64,000 nt of DNA from contig OW387134.1 in the NCBI GenBank assembly GCA_936440205.1, positions 15,354,908-15,418,907 on the forward strand, in the 5' to 3' direction. Shown piece by piece: positions 14,801-26,323 of the stretch (the first letter of the stretch is position 1; the number at the start of each line of letters is the position of its first letter). A program made the translations under genes and the position numbers. The notes below the pieces were generated by a model. That model had not been told where the DNA came from. It was given only the letters and a program-made list of their open reading frames with translations, and did not search any database. This DNA comes from Lepidonotus clava (lineage: Eukaryota > Annelida > Polychaeta > Phyllodocida > Polynoidae).

Positions 14801-17800
14801 TGGCCTTGTGGCTCTGGGGGCACGCATCTATCAATGTCAGACTTAAGTGTTCCATCTTCTTTCTTTCTTCTTTTTTTGAACAAACCCGAATGGTATTTAC
14901 AAAATTTTGCTGATATGTTTTCGGTCTGGCTATAAGGATCAAAGCTATTTATATTCAGCACACACCTTGGTTTCTCTTTATGAATTATTTTAGTAAATAT
15001 GCCTAAACCTTAGCACCGCAGCAGTTGCGGTATATTCTGGTATGCCATGTTAGAATTCAAATCCATAAGGAAGTAGGGCGGTGTCAGTAGTAGGAGAGGT
15101 TACACGTATCTTCCCTCCGTTGATGGATCATGTAGATATACAGGTCAGGCTGATTAATGGCACTCCGCAAAGTGAGATCAAAAGGCTCAGAGACCATCAT
15201 GGTGGGGTTGCGCAAGGACATACAATCCCTATGGCAATTTGTTCTTTGCCAAATACGTCGGCAGGTAGACAAACCTGCACCCAAGTGTCAGGAGAGCAGG
15301 CTATTGTGTAAACCGACCCCGCAATCCATTTGTATAAGTCCGAACCCCTCTGGATATATATCCGAACTGAGCCCGAGGTAAGCTTGTAGGGCAGGCGGCG
15401 GTATTCATCTCAACAAGAATTTCCATCAAAACGAAAATTCATCATCCCAACTGTTAGAATTGCGGATCATTGCCACTGTCACTAATTTTATGGGTTGAGA
15501 TGGTTTGTGATTGTTCCAGATGCCTCATCGCATAAATTTTAATTTAAGTAAATCCCATCGTGTGTGGCTGAAGCTTAGGGTGCATCTGTCTTTTGCAAAC
15601 GAGTTGAGATGTCTATTTAATAAATGTACCTTATATTGTATGATATATTATGGTTGTCTGATGGACAATCTTAAGTAGAGAAATAATACATGTAATTATA
15701 CCCAACATTAGTTTCTTGAAAGAGACTTGTTTATACTTGAGTTCTGTTATCCTTAGAATTTGCTATTTGCAATCGGTAGCGGTCTTGGGAACCGACCTAC
15801 TTTTTTTTATAAAATAAAATAATGTAGAAAAATCTTTGCAAAACAAGTAAAGTTCTCTTCACTCCATCTCCGGTGAAAAATGTTTTAAATATCTTGTGAC
15901 ATTTCCCCGTTCATTTATCATATTGACACGAGGGAGATTTCAAAAGTGATAGATGGTGGAAAGGATCTGTGAGGAGAAGATACCATCCAAGAATGTCAGG
16001 TGATCAAAAAGAGTATACGTTAAACCTTTATCTGCACCCTGCTTCACGCTCAGGTGACGCCCATAAAAACACCTGAGATCGTATTACCGACAGGGCATCG
16101 TATTTTTCACAGAATCCAACAATGCTCCAAAGCAAAGAAACCCTCGCTCTGTGTAAAGGATGTCTAGGGGAGAGAAGTGAGGCATGTGAAAGGATTTAAA
16201 GTCTGAGGTGAACAGTTTCTATCTGGCACATTGTGTTTTACATGCACGCGTTTGCCCGAGAGTCTGGTAAGGGTGGAACCCTATGTAAAACAAGTCCCAC
16301 CTATATCCAACCAACCATCTGATTAATAGACTGTAATTTGAAAGGGGTATTTGCACCCATTCATAACATAAACCAAGAAATTAAGGCAAGTGCTCGAAAA
16401 CTTCTTTGTCGCCAAACTCAGACCATGCACTTTCGGAAATCCTTTGTGCGTTTGCGGGACACAAGGGTAAAACACTAAATATGTGAATGTAGAAATCGAT
16501 TACTGTCATAGCCCTTCGATCATTTCATAGTAGAAATACTAATAAACCTATTGAAGAAGCAGGTATAGGGTCGTTAGATTGAAAGAGGGGATTGTTACTA
16601 CCTGCTGCGAGCCAAACTGTGTCGTTGGAACATCCAATTCATACAGCAATTTGGTTGTCGCGGAACAAAATAAGCATTTTGTCATGCATCATGTCCTTGT
16701 TTGATGATCTGGTAACTGTTATCAGGGCCATGATATACAGCTATGGACAGACGGGCGCCGTGCACTGTGACTAGGTACACTTTGCATGTAATTCCCCAAA
16801 TACTAAGAAAATCACCCATTTATATGTTAACAAAACAGAATGAAGAAAAAAGATGGTTATCCCATAATTGCAGCCGTTTGTCTAAAAGAAATACCTAGGT
16901 ATTTCAAAGAGACCATATACCATTCAGTGAATGCAAAGCCATACATAAAACACAGTCGGAAACCACAGTATCTGGAATCAGAAAATAGATCTAATGGACC
17001 TCTAATAACGGTGATCGTACAATTTGGACAAACGAAAAGAGGACCTCTGTGGGTGAAACCTAAACCCCGGAGCACGAGTGTGAATAGCGCCCTACGGGCT
17101 GGGTATTTAACCTTTTACTGCAGCAATCCACTGCATCAATATTCTGTCCGACATCTCCCACAGAGCTGTAGGCCTGTGTTATTAAAGTACTTCTCACAAC
17201 TTTACTGGGTATGGTATCCCCTGTGGTCCTTCGCAACCCTGTTAGTCTGACATGCCCAATATGCTAAGTTTTTATCTAAAAAAAATACCATAACTGTAAG
17301 TGATTCTATCCATAGTTGTCCTGAAACTTTTGAACTTGAATTACATTAAACACAAGGTGCGTAATGGTATACAACTAAAAGCAATATATTTACGCTTTTG
17401 GTAATATTGACATGAATAGGTCCCTGCTGTTTGACGAGGGACCTTGGGGGTTCTCGACAGACCCTACATTGGTCAAGTGCACCAGATTCACGTAGGGTTA
17501 AGAACAAGCCCAAACCGTGGACTAGGTCACCTGTCTCCTGAGTGGCTGCCAAGTAATGTTTGACCTGTCAGGGAAGTCGGGTTAAATACGTCTTACCAAC
17601 ATGGTTTGTGTGGACTTACGACATCCTGAACGTTGGTGCATGCGCAGGAATATAAAACGGAAATGGGGGTTAAAGGAGTGGATTCTAGCACTTGATATCA
17701 TATGAGGATCCCGGATTTTGATGTCACTAGCAGATCCAGGATTTTGAAAAAAAAAGGGGGGGGGGGGGGCTATTTAAATGGTCTCATTTTGTCTTAATTA

Positions 17801-20800
17801 CTTTTTGACCAAATTTTACATTGAAAAAACGCAAAATATTCCAAAAAAAGGAGGGGTACGCGCCCCTTTTCTGGATCCGCCCATGAAGTCTGGATTTCCT
17901 TTGGTAGTAGTGTGTGGATATAAACATAGAGAGGGGACAGGGTCTAGCATGTCCATCCAGAGGTGTTGTGACTTGACAAGGCCAGATTGGACGGTAGTAA
18001 AACAGTAGGGGACTTCATAACCTGGACCCACGTTGCATGACGTAGGCTGCATAGCATGTGTGATTTTATGAGAGTCACATTATCGTTATTACCACTGCCT
18101 CATGACGTGCCGCATGCGTAGATGGCCCTGCCACCCTGGGTAAATATGTACAGGTATTCGAGTTTCACATTTCTTTCACATGCAACTTGATTTGTTCAAA
18201 CACACACACGATTTCGTCGGTGTGTGTATATGTACATTCTGCACGTCAGTATCCGTCACCTTACCCTATTTAGTCCCATTTCAGACAAACTAGAGACCAT
18301 CATAAATCGAGTAGAACAACAAACTAACCGAGTACGAAAAGGTTCATCATGTATGAGATGCAACTTTACCTGCTGTTTACCTGCATCGTTAAATGAATCA
18401 GGCCTTATCATGTATCATTATACTATAGGTGCCTGGAGAAGGAAAGGAAAAATATAGTGACTTTAAAATAATCAGAGCATAACACTTCCACTATGTACAC
18501 CATAGTAGTGTTATTGATAAAAAATAAAAGAGTAAGTGTATTGTAACTTGTCATCTGTTTATTAGATATAAACTGCAAACAAAACATTATCAAAAGGAAG
18601 TAATAAGGACATGCACACCATTTTTTGCCATGACCGCCGGGTTTGATCTCAGTCCTAGTTTTACTATGCATGGGGAATGGAACATGCATATATATGACCC
18701 GGCATGTTTTCCTTTCTTACGCAATGCTCTCCAACTACATGTACCTGTTTTCCACAAGTTGTCATCAGCTGCAATGGCATAAGATGACATAAGGCGTTAG
18801 TGCCGTAGTAAAAGGTGTCATATAATATCAGTCATAGGTTGATCTGATAATATTATCATATCATGCATCAACTGATAACTGCAATATATGAAACCTTTTA
18901 CTATAATTATTATAGTTCCTGACATATTGCCATTCATTATCGAATGACATTGTATCATGCAAGAAAAGGAGAAAGGCAAACCTACTACAGATGGGGAGGT
19001 TGTGGGGCATATCATCATAAGTGTGTAAATTTCAGAGATGAACGATTGTGAGCATTACTCCCTATACAATTTACCAACGTAAGTAATCTTAACAACATTT
19101 TCTTTAAAGTTGAGATTTGGTCCGAATGATCTTTGGCTCGCGGTTATTTGGATGATAATGCCATGAGCCTTTGCAGGTGTATTCCACCTCAAGATGCTTG
19201 GTATGTACCGCTAAAATCACAATAGACGGTTGATGTTTGTTTTATTTGGGCAAACATCAGCAGAATATCAACAAAGAGACCTATTGTGCCGAAGATTGTA
19301 TGATGGAATACGACCTTTATAAGCTGTAATAGAAGCTGTCAAATATACATTAAAAATTATGTTTGTATAAACAAAGTTTTGACTTTGACATAACATGCAG
19401 AGTGGCACCCTATGGCCTACTCAGCTTTTGTGATTTAATGGAATTTGAGGCACAATATCTTTTTAACCTAGGCCCTAATAGAAATACGTATTTTTTTTGA
19501 CATGGCCATTGGCACCATCATTATGTTTTTTCCACTTAAATGACTCTTAAATGGCAGTGATATACTTAAGGGCAGTTTACAGGTGGCATGCAACGGAGTA
19601 AAGGTTATTTACCAAAGCAATGGTTGTGCACGATGATATCTCGCATGCATGAATCCATCCCAGATTTCTATTTTGGCAAACTCGTGTACAGACAAACACA
19701 CACACTTATCCATCCATCAGTCCAGTGAACAGATGGGTCAGAATCTGTGTTTGTATACATACATATATATGTAGGGATAGGTCCTTGCATGCACAACTTT
19801 TCTTGTTAGATAGGCTAATACTTTGGGTCTGAAGATATGAAGCAGGAAACCATGCATTTATTATTATGGCCCATATCAGCATTTTATTACTACTCAAATT
19901 CTTTTTAGTGCTTTACACACAAGAACATGTAATTCTTCTCTGGTAATACACACATCAGCATTGGCAAATGGCAAAATAACCAATATCGTTAAATAGACAT
20001 CTGGCAAATTAAGCGAAAGAAATGTATATGTAGGCCTAATGGTTATTTTGACATGAAGGGTGTAAATCTATCCGTTAGGTAAGAAGATCCCAGATGTGGG
20101 ATCTAACTCTTTGAGCGGCGTTCAAGAACGGTGAAAAAGTCAAGGAGATCGACAAAGCTCTATAGAACTTTCAATAATGAGAAATAGCATAGTAGAAATT
20201 TCCTTTTATTCACATCTGTAGGGCTGCATAATTATGAATTTTTCTCAATAGAAAACATGCATCTTTCCCAATATCAAATAATCCATTGTCCAATATAGTG
20301 CGGCCCCCACCAAGACATTAATTCTGTAACTTTTATCAGAATTAGATTTGATACCTTTAAACTATGTATGGTATAACATACTGGGGATTCTGACTCAGCT
20401 CTCAATAGCCGCTTTACCGAGACGTATTCTGCGCTATCAATTGTAATACCAGCTATGTCCACTATCCACTAACTGTCAGGAAAGTAGCTCCTCACAGCAG
20501 TGAATTGTTTCAACGTTGAAAAGAACTAGGACAAGTAAGCACGCTTCTATTGAAACATATTTTCCTTCTAAACACAGTATTATGAACTATACATTTCTCT
20601 CTTTCAGTGAAGGTATCTATTCCTCCAGACGGCAACCTGTACAATTTCTCAATAAAAAAGATGGCAGAGTTCTTCAGGCAGATCAAGCTTAGCGACGACG
20701 CAGTGCGCACCTGTATCAAGAACAAGGTGGACGGCCGCAAGTTCTCCAAGTTCAACGAGGCCGACCTGGAGAAGTATGGACTCATGCACCCGGTGGTCAT

Positions 20801-20849
20801 CCACTTTAGACGCTGCACCTACAAGAAACGTCCTAACTTTATGTTGTAG
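2735..20849 (+). CDS. SAM-domain protein with Pro/Gln/Met-rich N-terminal region (13 exons, 5' partial)
   Basis: I do not recognise the family beyond its C-terminal domain. Exons joined in frame are 2735-2815, 3019-3075, 3274-3420, 5146-5214, 6142-6195, 7345-7425, 7759-7784, 10708-10840, 11354-11395, 11706-11762, 12944-13042, 13859-13933 and 20608-20849, giving about 387 residues and a TAG stop. Every junction keeps the frame, and 11 of 12 introns are phase 1. The first ~300 residues are low complexity (His, Ser, Gln, Pro, Met) with no enzyme motif. Three adjacent exons repeat a G-Y/F-M-L/M-x-P pattern. An acidic Ser/Glu/Asp stretch precedes the last exon, whose ~65 residues look like a SAM domain, a helical module usually used for protein-protein binding or polymerisation. 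This suggests a scaffold or adaptor, which is inference. No initiator Met is visible in the first exon found, so 5' exons lie upstream or outside the window. The central exons 7759-7784 and 10708-10840 are the least certain. Confidence 0.8.
3019..3075 (+). CDS. SAM-domain gene, visible exon 2
   Basis: Acceptor TTTAATTGCAG, donor TCTA|GTAAGT (strong). Phase 1 at both ends, 18 full codons, Ser/Leu-rich (LSLSSAGNLTYLSRSSS). The frame joins to the exons on either side without a stop. Confidence 0.7.
3274..3420 (+). CDS. SAM-domain gene, visible exon 3
   Basis: Acceptor CTGCTTTTCAG, donor CAAG|GTACCC, which is weaker than the others. Phase 1 at both ends, 48 full codons. It starts with a short folded-looking stretch (HAERWLVEVPIEIS) and then becomes acidic and Pro/Ser-rich. 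If the donor were skipped, the frame would run only eleven more codons to a TAG, so retention would give a short product. Confidence 0.7.
5146..5214 (+). CDS. SAM-domain gene, visible exon 4 with a GC donor
   Basis: Acceptor ACCTTTTCAG. The only donor that fits the frame is CAAG|GCAAGT, the classic GC-AG intron form. Phase 1 at both ends, 22 full codons (IHTNGFHRDDSSPEPAIHQI). Confidence 0.75.
6142..6195 (+). CDS. SAM-domain gene, visible exon 5
   Basis: Acceptor TTATTTACAG, donor CCAG|GTGAGT. Phase 1 at both ends, 17 full codons, Ser/Asn/Pro-rich (NGVRPMTPQSSNSGNSP). Confidence 0.8.
7345..7425 (+). CDS. SAM-domain gene, visible exon 6
   Basis: Acceptor CCTTTCAG, donor CAAG|GTAACT. Phase 1 at both ends, 26 full codons. 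Strongly Gln/Pro-rich (QFIQPQMVQPQIYGQPGQQ), which looks like a disordered segment. Confidence 0.85.
7759..7784 (+). CDS. SAM-domain gene, candidate 26-bp micro-exon
   Basis: Acceptor is a pyrimidine-rich CATCACTCACCAG, donor CCG|GTAATT. It enters in phase 1 and leaves in phase 0, and the next candidate exon starts in phase 0, so the two must be used or skipped together. Encodes LQNPSQTP. Confidence 0.5.
7785..10707. other. Long intron region of the SAM-domain gene
   Basis: Apart from the TTAA-flanked element at 8495-8684, a pyrimidine-rich stretch at about 8.74-9.12 kb and ordinary AT-rich DNA, I see nothing coding here. Confidence 0.4.
8495..8684. mobile_element. MITE-like element with TTAA flanks (piggyBac-like)
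   Basis: About 190 bp bounded by TTAA on both sides (8491-8494, 8685-8688). Imperfect terminal inverted repeats share CATACCCAC/GTGGGTATG. The inside has repeated GTCGCC/GATCGCC-type motifs and several GGTAAAATC copies. TTAA duplication is the piggyBac hallmark; no transposase is present. Confidence 0.55.
10708..10840 (+). CDS. SAM-domain gene, candidate exon 8
   Basis: Acceptor CCTAGTACAG (modest pyrimidine tract), donor GGCGG|GTAACA. An alternative donor eight bases on, ACTG|GTAATG, also leaves in phase 1 only if the longer frame is used. Phase 0 in, phase 1 out, 44 full codons, Gly/Ser-rich with GQCGYYGVSPA at its end, which reads naturally into the next exon. Confidence 0.55.
10947..11152 (+). 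CDS. Possible alternative 3'-terminal exon of the SAM-domain gene
   Basis: A strong acceptor (ACTTGTTTGCAG) opens, in phase 1, a frame that runs 68 codons to a TAA. No good in-frame donor follows. The stop overlaps an AATAAA at 11149-11154, so this could be a shorter ending that replaces the SAM domain with a hydrophobic tail. It fits exon 10708-10840 by phase. This is a guess from splice and poly(A) signals; the hydrophobic tail also looks like ordinary non-coding translation. Confidence 0.25.
11354..11395 (+). CDS. SAM-domain gene, motif exon 1 of 3
   Basis: Acceptor TTTCTTTTAG, donor CAAG|GTAGGT, phase 1 at both ends, 13 full codons: GGYMLMPVAQPAQ. It shares its pattern with the next two exons. 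Confidence 0.88.
11706..11762 (+). CDS. SAM-domain gene, motif exon 2 of 3
   Basis: Acceptor TTATTACACAG, donor GGAG|GTAGCA, phase 1 at both ends, 18 full codons, with GSGFMMVPTMAPG as the motif copy. Confidence 0.88.
12426..12508. repeat. Two-copy tandem repeat in a SAM-gene intron
   Basis: Two adjacent copies of roughly 40-45 bp share AGCTTTTGGTACA, ACTTAAACT and CCTGCCCTT. Small indels separate the copies. Confidence 0.7.
12944..13042 (+). CDS. SAM-domain gene, motif exon 3 of 3
   Basis: Acceptor TCTGGTTTCAG, donor GCGA|GTAAGT, phase 1 at both ends, 32 full codons. Begins PPGYMLVPVMPGM and continues Gln/Pro-rich. GC-rich in an AT-rich intron setting, as expected for coding sequence. Confidence 0.92.
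13859..13933 (+). CDS. SAM-domain gene, acidic Ser-rich exon
   Basis: Acceptor TTTCTGTCCTGTAG, donor CAGC|GTAAGT, phase 1 at both ends, 24 full codons (ASSSEDDAESIAYSEIS, then an Arg/Ser tail). The Ser-Ser-Glu-Asp-Asp run resembles a casein kinase 2 target, which is inference. Confidence 0.9.
14559..14588 (+). CDS. Candidate 30-bp cassette exon
   Basis: A T-rich tract ending GTGATAG precedes it and the donor CCAA|GTAAGT follows. Phase 1 at both ends, encoding FIHTHALIP. Inclusion would change the residue at the SAM exon junction from Leu to Met. Either optional or a chance match. Confidence 0.35.
17731..17882. mobile_element. Poly-G MITE with GGATCC-type ends
   Basis: Left end CAGATCCAGGATTTTG, right end TTCTGGATCCGCCC in inverted orientation, with an internal A-run followed by a 15-base G-run and CGCGCCCC near the right end. 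Same family as the 62.8-63.4 kb cluster and 36298-36471. Confidence 0.65.
18808..18901. mobile_element. 94-bp hairpin MITE with TA target duplication
   Basis: GTAAAAGGTGTCATATA at the left pairs with TATATGAAACCTTTTAC at the right, and most of the inside also folds back (AGGTTGAT with ATCAACT). TA flanks both ends, as for Tc1/mariner-type elements. Confidence 0.65.
19175..19316. mobile_element. Weak inverted-repeat element with GTATTCCA ends
   Basis: AGGTGTATTCCACC at the left and GATGGAATACGACCT at the right are imperfect inverted repeats. The ends resemble the Harbinger-like family at 29050 and 41400, but no target duplication is clear. Confidence 0.35.
20608..20849 (+). CDS. SAM-domain gene, last exon encoding the SAM-like domain
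   Basis: Acceptor TCTCTCTTTCAG. The exon gives 80 residues and a TAG stop. After a short strand (KVSIPPDGNLYNFS) comes a five-helix-like stretch with the SAM pattern: MAEFFRQIKLSDDAV, then IKNKVDGRKFSKF, then EADLEKYGLMHP, then VVIHFRR. Known SAM domains bind other SAM domains, RNA or partner proteins; which applies here cannot be told. A tail of basic residues (CTYKKRP) ends the protein. It is GC-rich and uses mainly C/G-ending codons. A 6.7 kb intron precedes it. Confidence 0.92.
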
Positions 20850-21625
20850 CTTACATGGCAACATTCAGTAATAGAGGGGCCTAATGAATGATCAATATTA
20901 CTATCCATTGCGGATTTCAGGGCATGTGTGTGGGGGTGGACGCATCAGCGGGGGCGGACGCATTAAGATTATTAGTTATGATAATTTTAACCATCGTTTT
21001 CGCGCGAGGCCGATATCTTTACACAGGCATCCCCCTCCCATCCCCCGACTTATTTTACGTTTTCAGATCCGCTCCTGGCCATTTTTGGCTTTCTTTGGGT
21101 CCCTTCGAGAAATGACTGCCACGCACACAATTATAGTTTAAGCTTTTTGATAACCATAGCTCTTACTTTTAAACAGATATTTAAAAACCCTATCTTTTGA
21201 TATGGGTCATATACATTTAAACGTAATTATATTGTATAATGAGGTCAGTGTGACCGTGTCGCAATTTCTGAAAACACGTCTTCACGTTTATTTTTTCAAC
21301 AATGATGTCTCGGAAAAAAGTTTATCTGGAGTCACAGCATGTACAAAACAAGACAATATAGAATGCTTCGAGAAAGGTCTGATAAGACTTCGGATTACAA
21401 AGAAAACTATGTACAGTTAGTTCTAAAATATATTTGTAGTAGCAAGTAAACTATTTCTGAACCCGACAACTTGTGTATATACCCAGTGGATCAGAGTTTT
21501 AAGCTTGTAAATATCATGTAGCAGATGTATGTATCAATTTAAAAGTTATAACCAAAGCGTGTTCAGGCGATCAGATGCTGCGTTTCACGAAAGAATAGCA
21601 AATGATGTGCAAGAAGTAAGTTATA

Positions 21626-21631
21626 AATAAA
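21626..21631 (+). promoter_or_regulatory. Candidate poly(A) signal for the SAM-domain gene
   Basis: First AATAAA after the stop, giving a 3' UTR of roughly 0.8 kb. Further AATAAA copies follow near 21.68 and 21.78 kb, so the used site is open. Confidence 0.35.
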
Positions 21632-24600
21632 GGATCTACCCTAAATGTCTTTCAGAGCCCGCGTTTGCTTTAAAACTTCAAATAAATACCGGTATTAATT
21701 TTTCTTACATAATTTTATATAATTTTTAGACGCATAAGAAATAGAGGTTGACGTATCAAACCGATATGATTGTGTAATAAAACTGAATACTTAATTATAT
21801 GAGATTAATGTTGTGCATATTTATTCTAACCCAACTGTGATCTAATAAGATGTTGCGTATTGGAGATTTGCGTTCAGTTGTACAGAAGGACATCTTAGTG
21901 TCCCTACTTGTGTGTTGGCCTTTCGCTTGCAAAGGTGTAAGACCTTTCACATGTTGTTTCCGTATTGCTTAGAATAGAATTATTTGTTCATTTTCTTCCA
22001 TTTGAATATGAATTACAGGAGCCTTGTACATTGTGCTTTCTCGTTGACGATGAAACGTTTCTATCAGGGTTGACTAAATAATTGTAGTCTACATATTTTA
22101 TGCATAGATTATAACGATTGATATAATTTCATAATATTCCATGCATATCTTATTTCAACAATACAGCATATCACTTGCAATTATTATTCTATGTAACCAG
22201 TATGTGCCACCGTAGAAATACTGACTACACTGTTCGCTAGCTTACCAAGAGCATTCGACTATGATTTTTCATGAGGTTTTCCGTGTACATGACAATACAA
22301 CAAACAAGTAATATCGAATTAATTCAACTATGATATAAACAATACTTGTAGCTTTTTAAAAGTAAAACAATAACGTCTTAGAATATGAAAACAATAATAT
22401 TTTAATGATTAAAATAATGTTATTTCAATTAAGATATGCGATATCTATTTTTTCAACTCCCTCCCCCGTTTCACTCATTTCAATGCTACCATTTCCAATT
22501 ATTAAGGCGAATTACATGTATATGAATAAATGTATACGTTCAGAGACAACGAATTTCGTGTCATGAGGAAGAGTAGTATATGTTTTCTAAGCCAATGGGT
22601 ACCAGCCAAAGTTGCTCACTGTGCCATGCCAAGAACCAGTAGCAAAAATGGTTCTCGGCATCGAATACTGCTAAATTATGGCGGGTACCAGATAGGGTAT
22701 ACTTTTCATACTTATTGTAACATCACTTCCATTTGTATCAGTTTATAATGCAATAAACATGTATAACAATATGTCTCTGCTTCATCTAATTGGACCTATG
22801 CTTAAAGCTGCTTTTTATCCACGATAAAAAGTGTTCAATTCCAAAGAAATTGCTACTCAACTATATAAGTATCAGTTAAATATTCAAAATATCTTGAGAA
22901 AATAGTGACATCGATAACGTCCAGTACATGACATTTTCGATAATAGCTTACCCTTGGCTCGCACTCTCATGATTGATTAGTCGAGGCCGAGGGGCATTGA
23001 CAGTGATAACTGGATTCCGACCATGCATTAACTTTGGAATAGACTCAAATTAACCAGTGCAAAAATAAAGGGTCGGTCAGTGTTGTATTGCACCACTTGT
23101 TGACAGCTTCATGTGCCCTTCTCATGCATAGATAAAAGGGGAAACATACATCAAATTAATGCCACTCAAGCATGTGTTCAGGAGATGCAATTTTGGTCCT
23201 ATTTGGAAAGATTTGCACACAGCCCACCTTTGGACTCCCGCAGTTTATAGAACACCCTAATAAGACTAGGTACAAAAGAGTGCAAAGACCAGTGAGGATA
23301 GGCCTAGGTGGCACCATCTAGTAGGTAAAAGCAAAGTCGATCAGGGCGCCAACTGGCATCCTAGACCTGCACAGACACAACTTTCTCCCTCAGTTGTAAC
23401 TTGTAAAGTTCATATAGATAATGGGTAGTTCATAGGTATGTCAATATCCTTTTTGAAATGTCCCCTGGAAGAGTCAACGTACTTTTTTTTTTACATGTCA
23501 CTCATGGTTCTACTGTAGATATGATACACTTATTATGAGTTATGTTGAAAAAAAACATGTTTCAGACCTTCAGATGTTCATGACTGTATCTTCTCAACTT
23601 ATTCTGATAGATGTGTCATAGCATAAGACAAGATAAAATGTAGCAACATCCGTCTCAAGCAGATCATAATTAGTCACGGTTGCTTGTAGGAGCTTAGTTT
23701 TAACAGTAAGATGGGTGTAAAGGATCTAAGCCTCCAGTAGAGTTGCAAGATTTTACGGTCAATATCCCCAGGAGAACAGGTGAACTGAAAGGTTACCAAT
23801 ATGGGGCTTATCGGGTTATATCGCATGGTTGAAAATGAATGTTTAATTGTTAGTCCATCAACTGATAGCTGAAAATTTGTATTGACACAAAAAACAAGAA
23901 AATGACATGTTAATAGAAAAGGAGCACTGGAAGACTCGAAATGGAAAACCAACAATAATTTGTTCATAAACATTTATTGGCACGTGCCTCTGAAAATACC
24001 AAGAATCAAACAGGCAGTATCCAGTTTTTGAGCAAATTTGTGAAAACAATTAAGCTGTGCCATGGTTAAACTGTAAATGTAATCTACATTATACAACTCA
24101 TTGGAGCAAATAATGGTTAACATTCTACTTAACTTATAATATCTGTTTTGACTTTAATAGAATGCAAACCTGAGATGTGATTTGACAATGTTAACGCAAT
24201 AGACTGGATTTCATTTGAATAATAAATGAACCATGTAAGTTTCTTAATAATAAAAACATTATCATGCTATTCTTGATACTCCAAAAGAATTCCTAAAAAA
24301 TTGTTGTGACATATATCTGAACCACAAAATAAGACTTCTCATGATATTCACCTCCATAACATTGTAGACTGTTGTTTCTCTTTCACTTCAACACTCAGTC
24401 GGTGACAACTGTTTTAAAAGATATCATACACTTGAAATTTTACAACGGAAGACATATACTTCACGTCAAACGACAGTAAGAAATCAAATAGATTTACTCT
24501 TAACATACGTCAAACTGGTTCTAAGTACGTTGCTAACTCACCAAGCGCTATTGGGAACATCACTATGTAAGAGGCTGCCCCACAAACTCTGGTTTTCACG

Positions 24601-25784
24601 GAACTTAGCTGTGGGTGAGTCATGTAATATCATACAACATGACAATTTATTTTGAACACAGGCATAATACATGTCTATACAGACTTAACCTAAAGAGTTA
24701 TCATAGACTACCCATAACGTTGTTCCGACATTGAAATAAGACTACCCAAAATGTTGTTGTTACATTGAAAATTATAACTGGATTTGATAAAATATACAGC
24801 CTGCACCTTTACTCAAGGAAATGAAATGTTTCATTGTCATGTGTGGATGACATATCTAAGATAGGTGTACTAGATTCGGAATGTATCAAATGCATTAAAA
24901 ACCAGGATTGAGGCCAACCCACCACCCCGGGCTGTAGGGTTCAAGGTGCAGGGTCCTGTGTGGGGTGAGCGGGGTCGAGGTATAGTATCCCACCTAATGG
25001 CACCGGGTTCAAGGTAAGACGTGGTGTAAATGCAAAACTGTAGAAACCTACTAGTCTAACAAATATGTTTCCAATTCCCAAAACTTCTACAGACCTACGT
25101 AAACGTGAACGAATTCCCATAATCTAGAGAGGGCTCAATCAGTTTCGACAAAAACAACGGGACGCTCTGCTCTAAAAAAACAGGTTCATAGACTCTTAAT
25201 AGAGTTGATAAGTTAAAAGAATTGTTTGACTTCTGAATCATTCACTTTGCTTCAACCCAGAAAAACGAAAATCACAATTGAAAACACAAAGTACCCTACA
25301 TGTTTGCTTGCTTTTATAAACTGATGAATGCTGTAAATGAATCCAGTAAAAGGACAAATATCTAAAAGAACTTCTTTTGCTTTATTTCTTGTCATGTGCT
25401 TACTATGTAGTTGACAATATAATGTAAAAGAATTTCACATTAGAATTCCAAGGTACTCAATACTGGGTTGAAATTTACTAATGACAGTTATGTAGCGGTG
25501 GTTTTGGGCAAAATTGTTCTGGTTTAGAGTCTGAGACGAGGACATGCCCGATGTCCAGATAGGCCTTGGACTCAAGAATGCACTAGAATTAAACAGGAAA
25601 ATACTAATATTCCCAAAAATTTATATCCATCCTCTTCCACTAGATAAGCAGGTAATTCATGGCACGTCCCTCAGAATGAGTTGACCATGTTAGTTTCATT
25701 CAATATTTTCCCCTGAGTTTTTCCTATACCACATCTTCATTTTATTTGCGTGATATTTTGTTCTCAAAAGCCCCATACACATTT

Positions 25785-25982
25785 GGAGACTTTGGACCTA
25801 GGCGATCGTATTTTCTTCTGGTCGCCCGTCAGTATGATGCATTGAAATATGCATGGTTGATCTGAATCGTCAGGAAAATCGCTGGGCTGATCGTACAACA
25901 ATTTATTCAAACATGCACATTTTAATACACTATGCTGAAAGGTGATCAGAAGAAAACACGATCGCCGAGGTCCAAAGATTCC
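25785..25982. mobile_element. MITE with ~40-bp terminal inverted repeats
   Basis: The left end GACTTTGGACCTAGGCGATC matches the complement of the right end (GATCGCCGAGGTCCAAAGAT) with few differences, and the match continues through a TTTTCTTCTG block. The inside is AT-rich with no coding sequence. No sure target duplication. Confidence 0.75.
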
Positions 25983-26317
25983 TAGTGAATATATTCTTCT
26001 GGGAAACTAGAATTCCCTATGAACTGCTTTACAGGGATTTCTTTTTCAAAAACATAACATTCCCATTACCTTTCTCTCTAATAGAAAAAAACAAGCTAAA
26101 CCTTTCTCAATCGTGTTATCTCGTTATCACTCACGTGTTTAGTATAGTACACTCCATAGCTTAAACGACATCAAACCTTACTAAACTGCATGTAGATTCA
26201 CCTCTCAATACATGAAAAGCACCCATGTAGCACACATTTGAATTTTATAACTTAGCGAAAAGGCTCCTAGTCGTACATTCAATTGGTATTAATTCTACTC
26301 ATGTAGAAAACTTTGAA

Positions 26318-26323
26318 TTTATT
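26318..26323 (-). promoter_or_regulatory. Nearest canonical AATAAA downstream of the M13 peptidase
   Basis: No AATAAA is seen on the - strand between the stop codon and here, about 960 bases away. A variant signal nearer the stop could be used instead. Confidence 0.25.

Larger units (their letters stand above)
14589..20607. other. Last intron of the SAM-domain gene
   Basis: A 6 kb non-coding stretch that holds a poly-G GGATCC-type element (17731-17882), a 94-bp TA-flanked hairpin element (18808-18901) and a weak inverted-repeat element (19175-19316). Reading frames seen here are short and lack splice support. Confidence 0.4.

Noticed and set aside
22625-22665. Short hairpin that might be a microRNA
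   Set aside because: The stem is only about 12 base pairs with one mismatch, too short for a precursor.
24905-25020. Two GGGTTCAAGGT motifs that resemble a tRNA B box
   Set aside because: No A box at the right distance and no cloverleaf could be drawn, so neither a tRNA gene nor a tRNA-derived SINE is supported.
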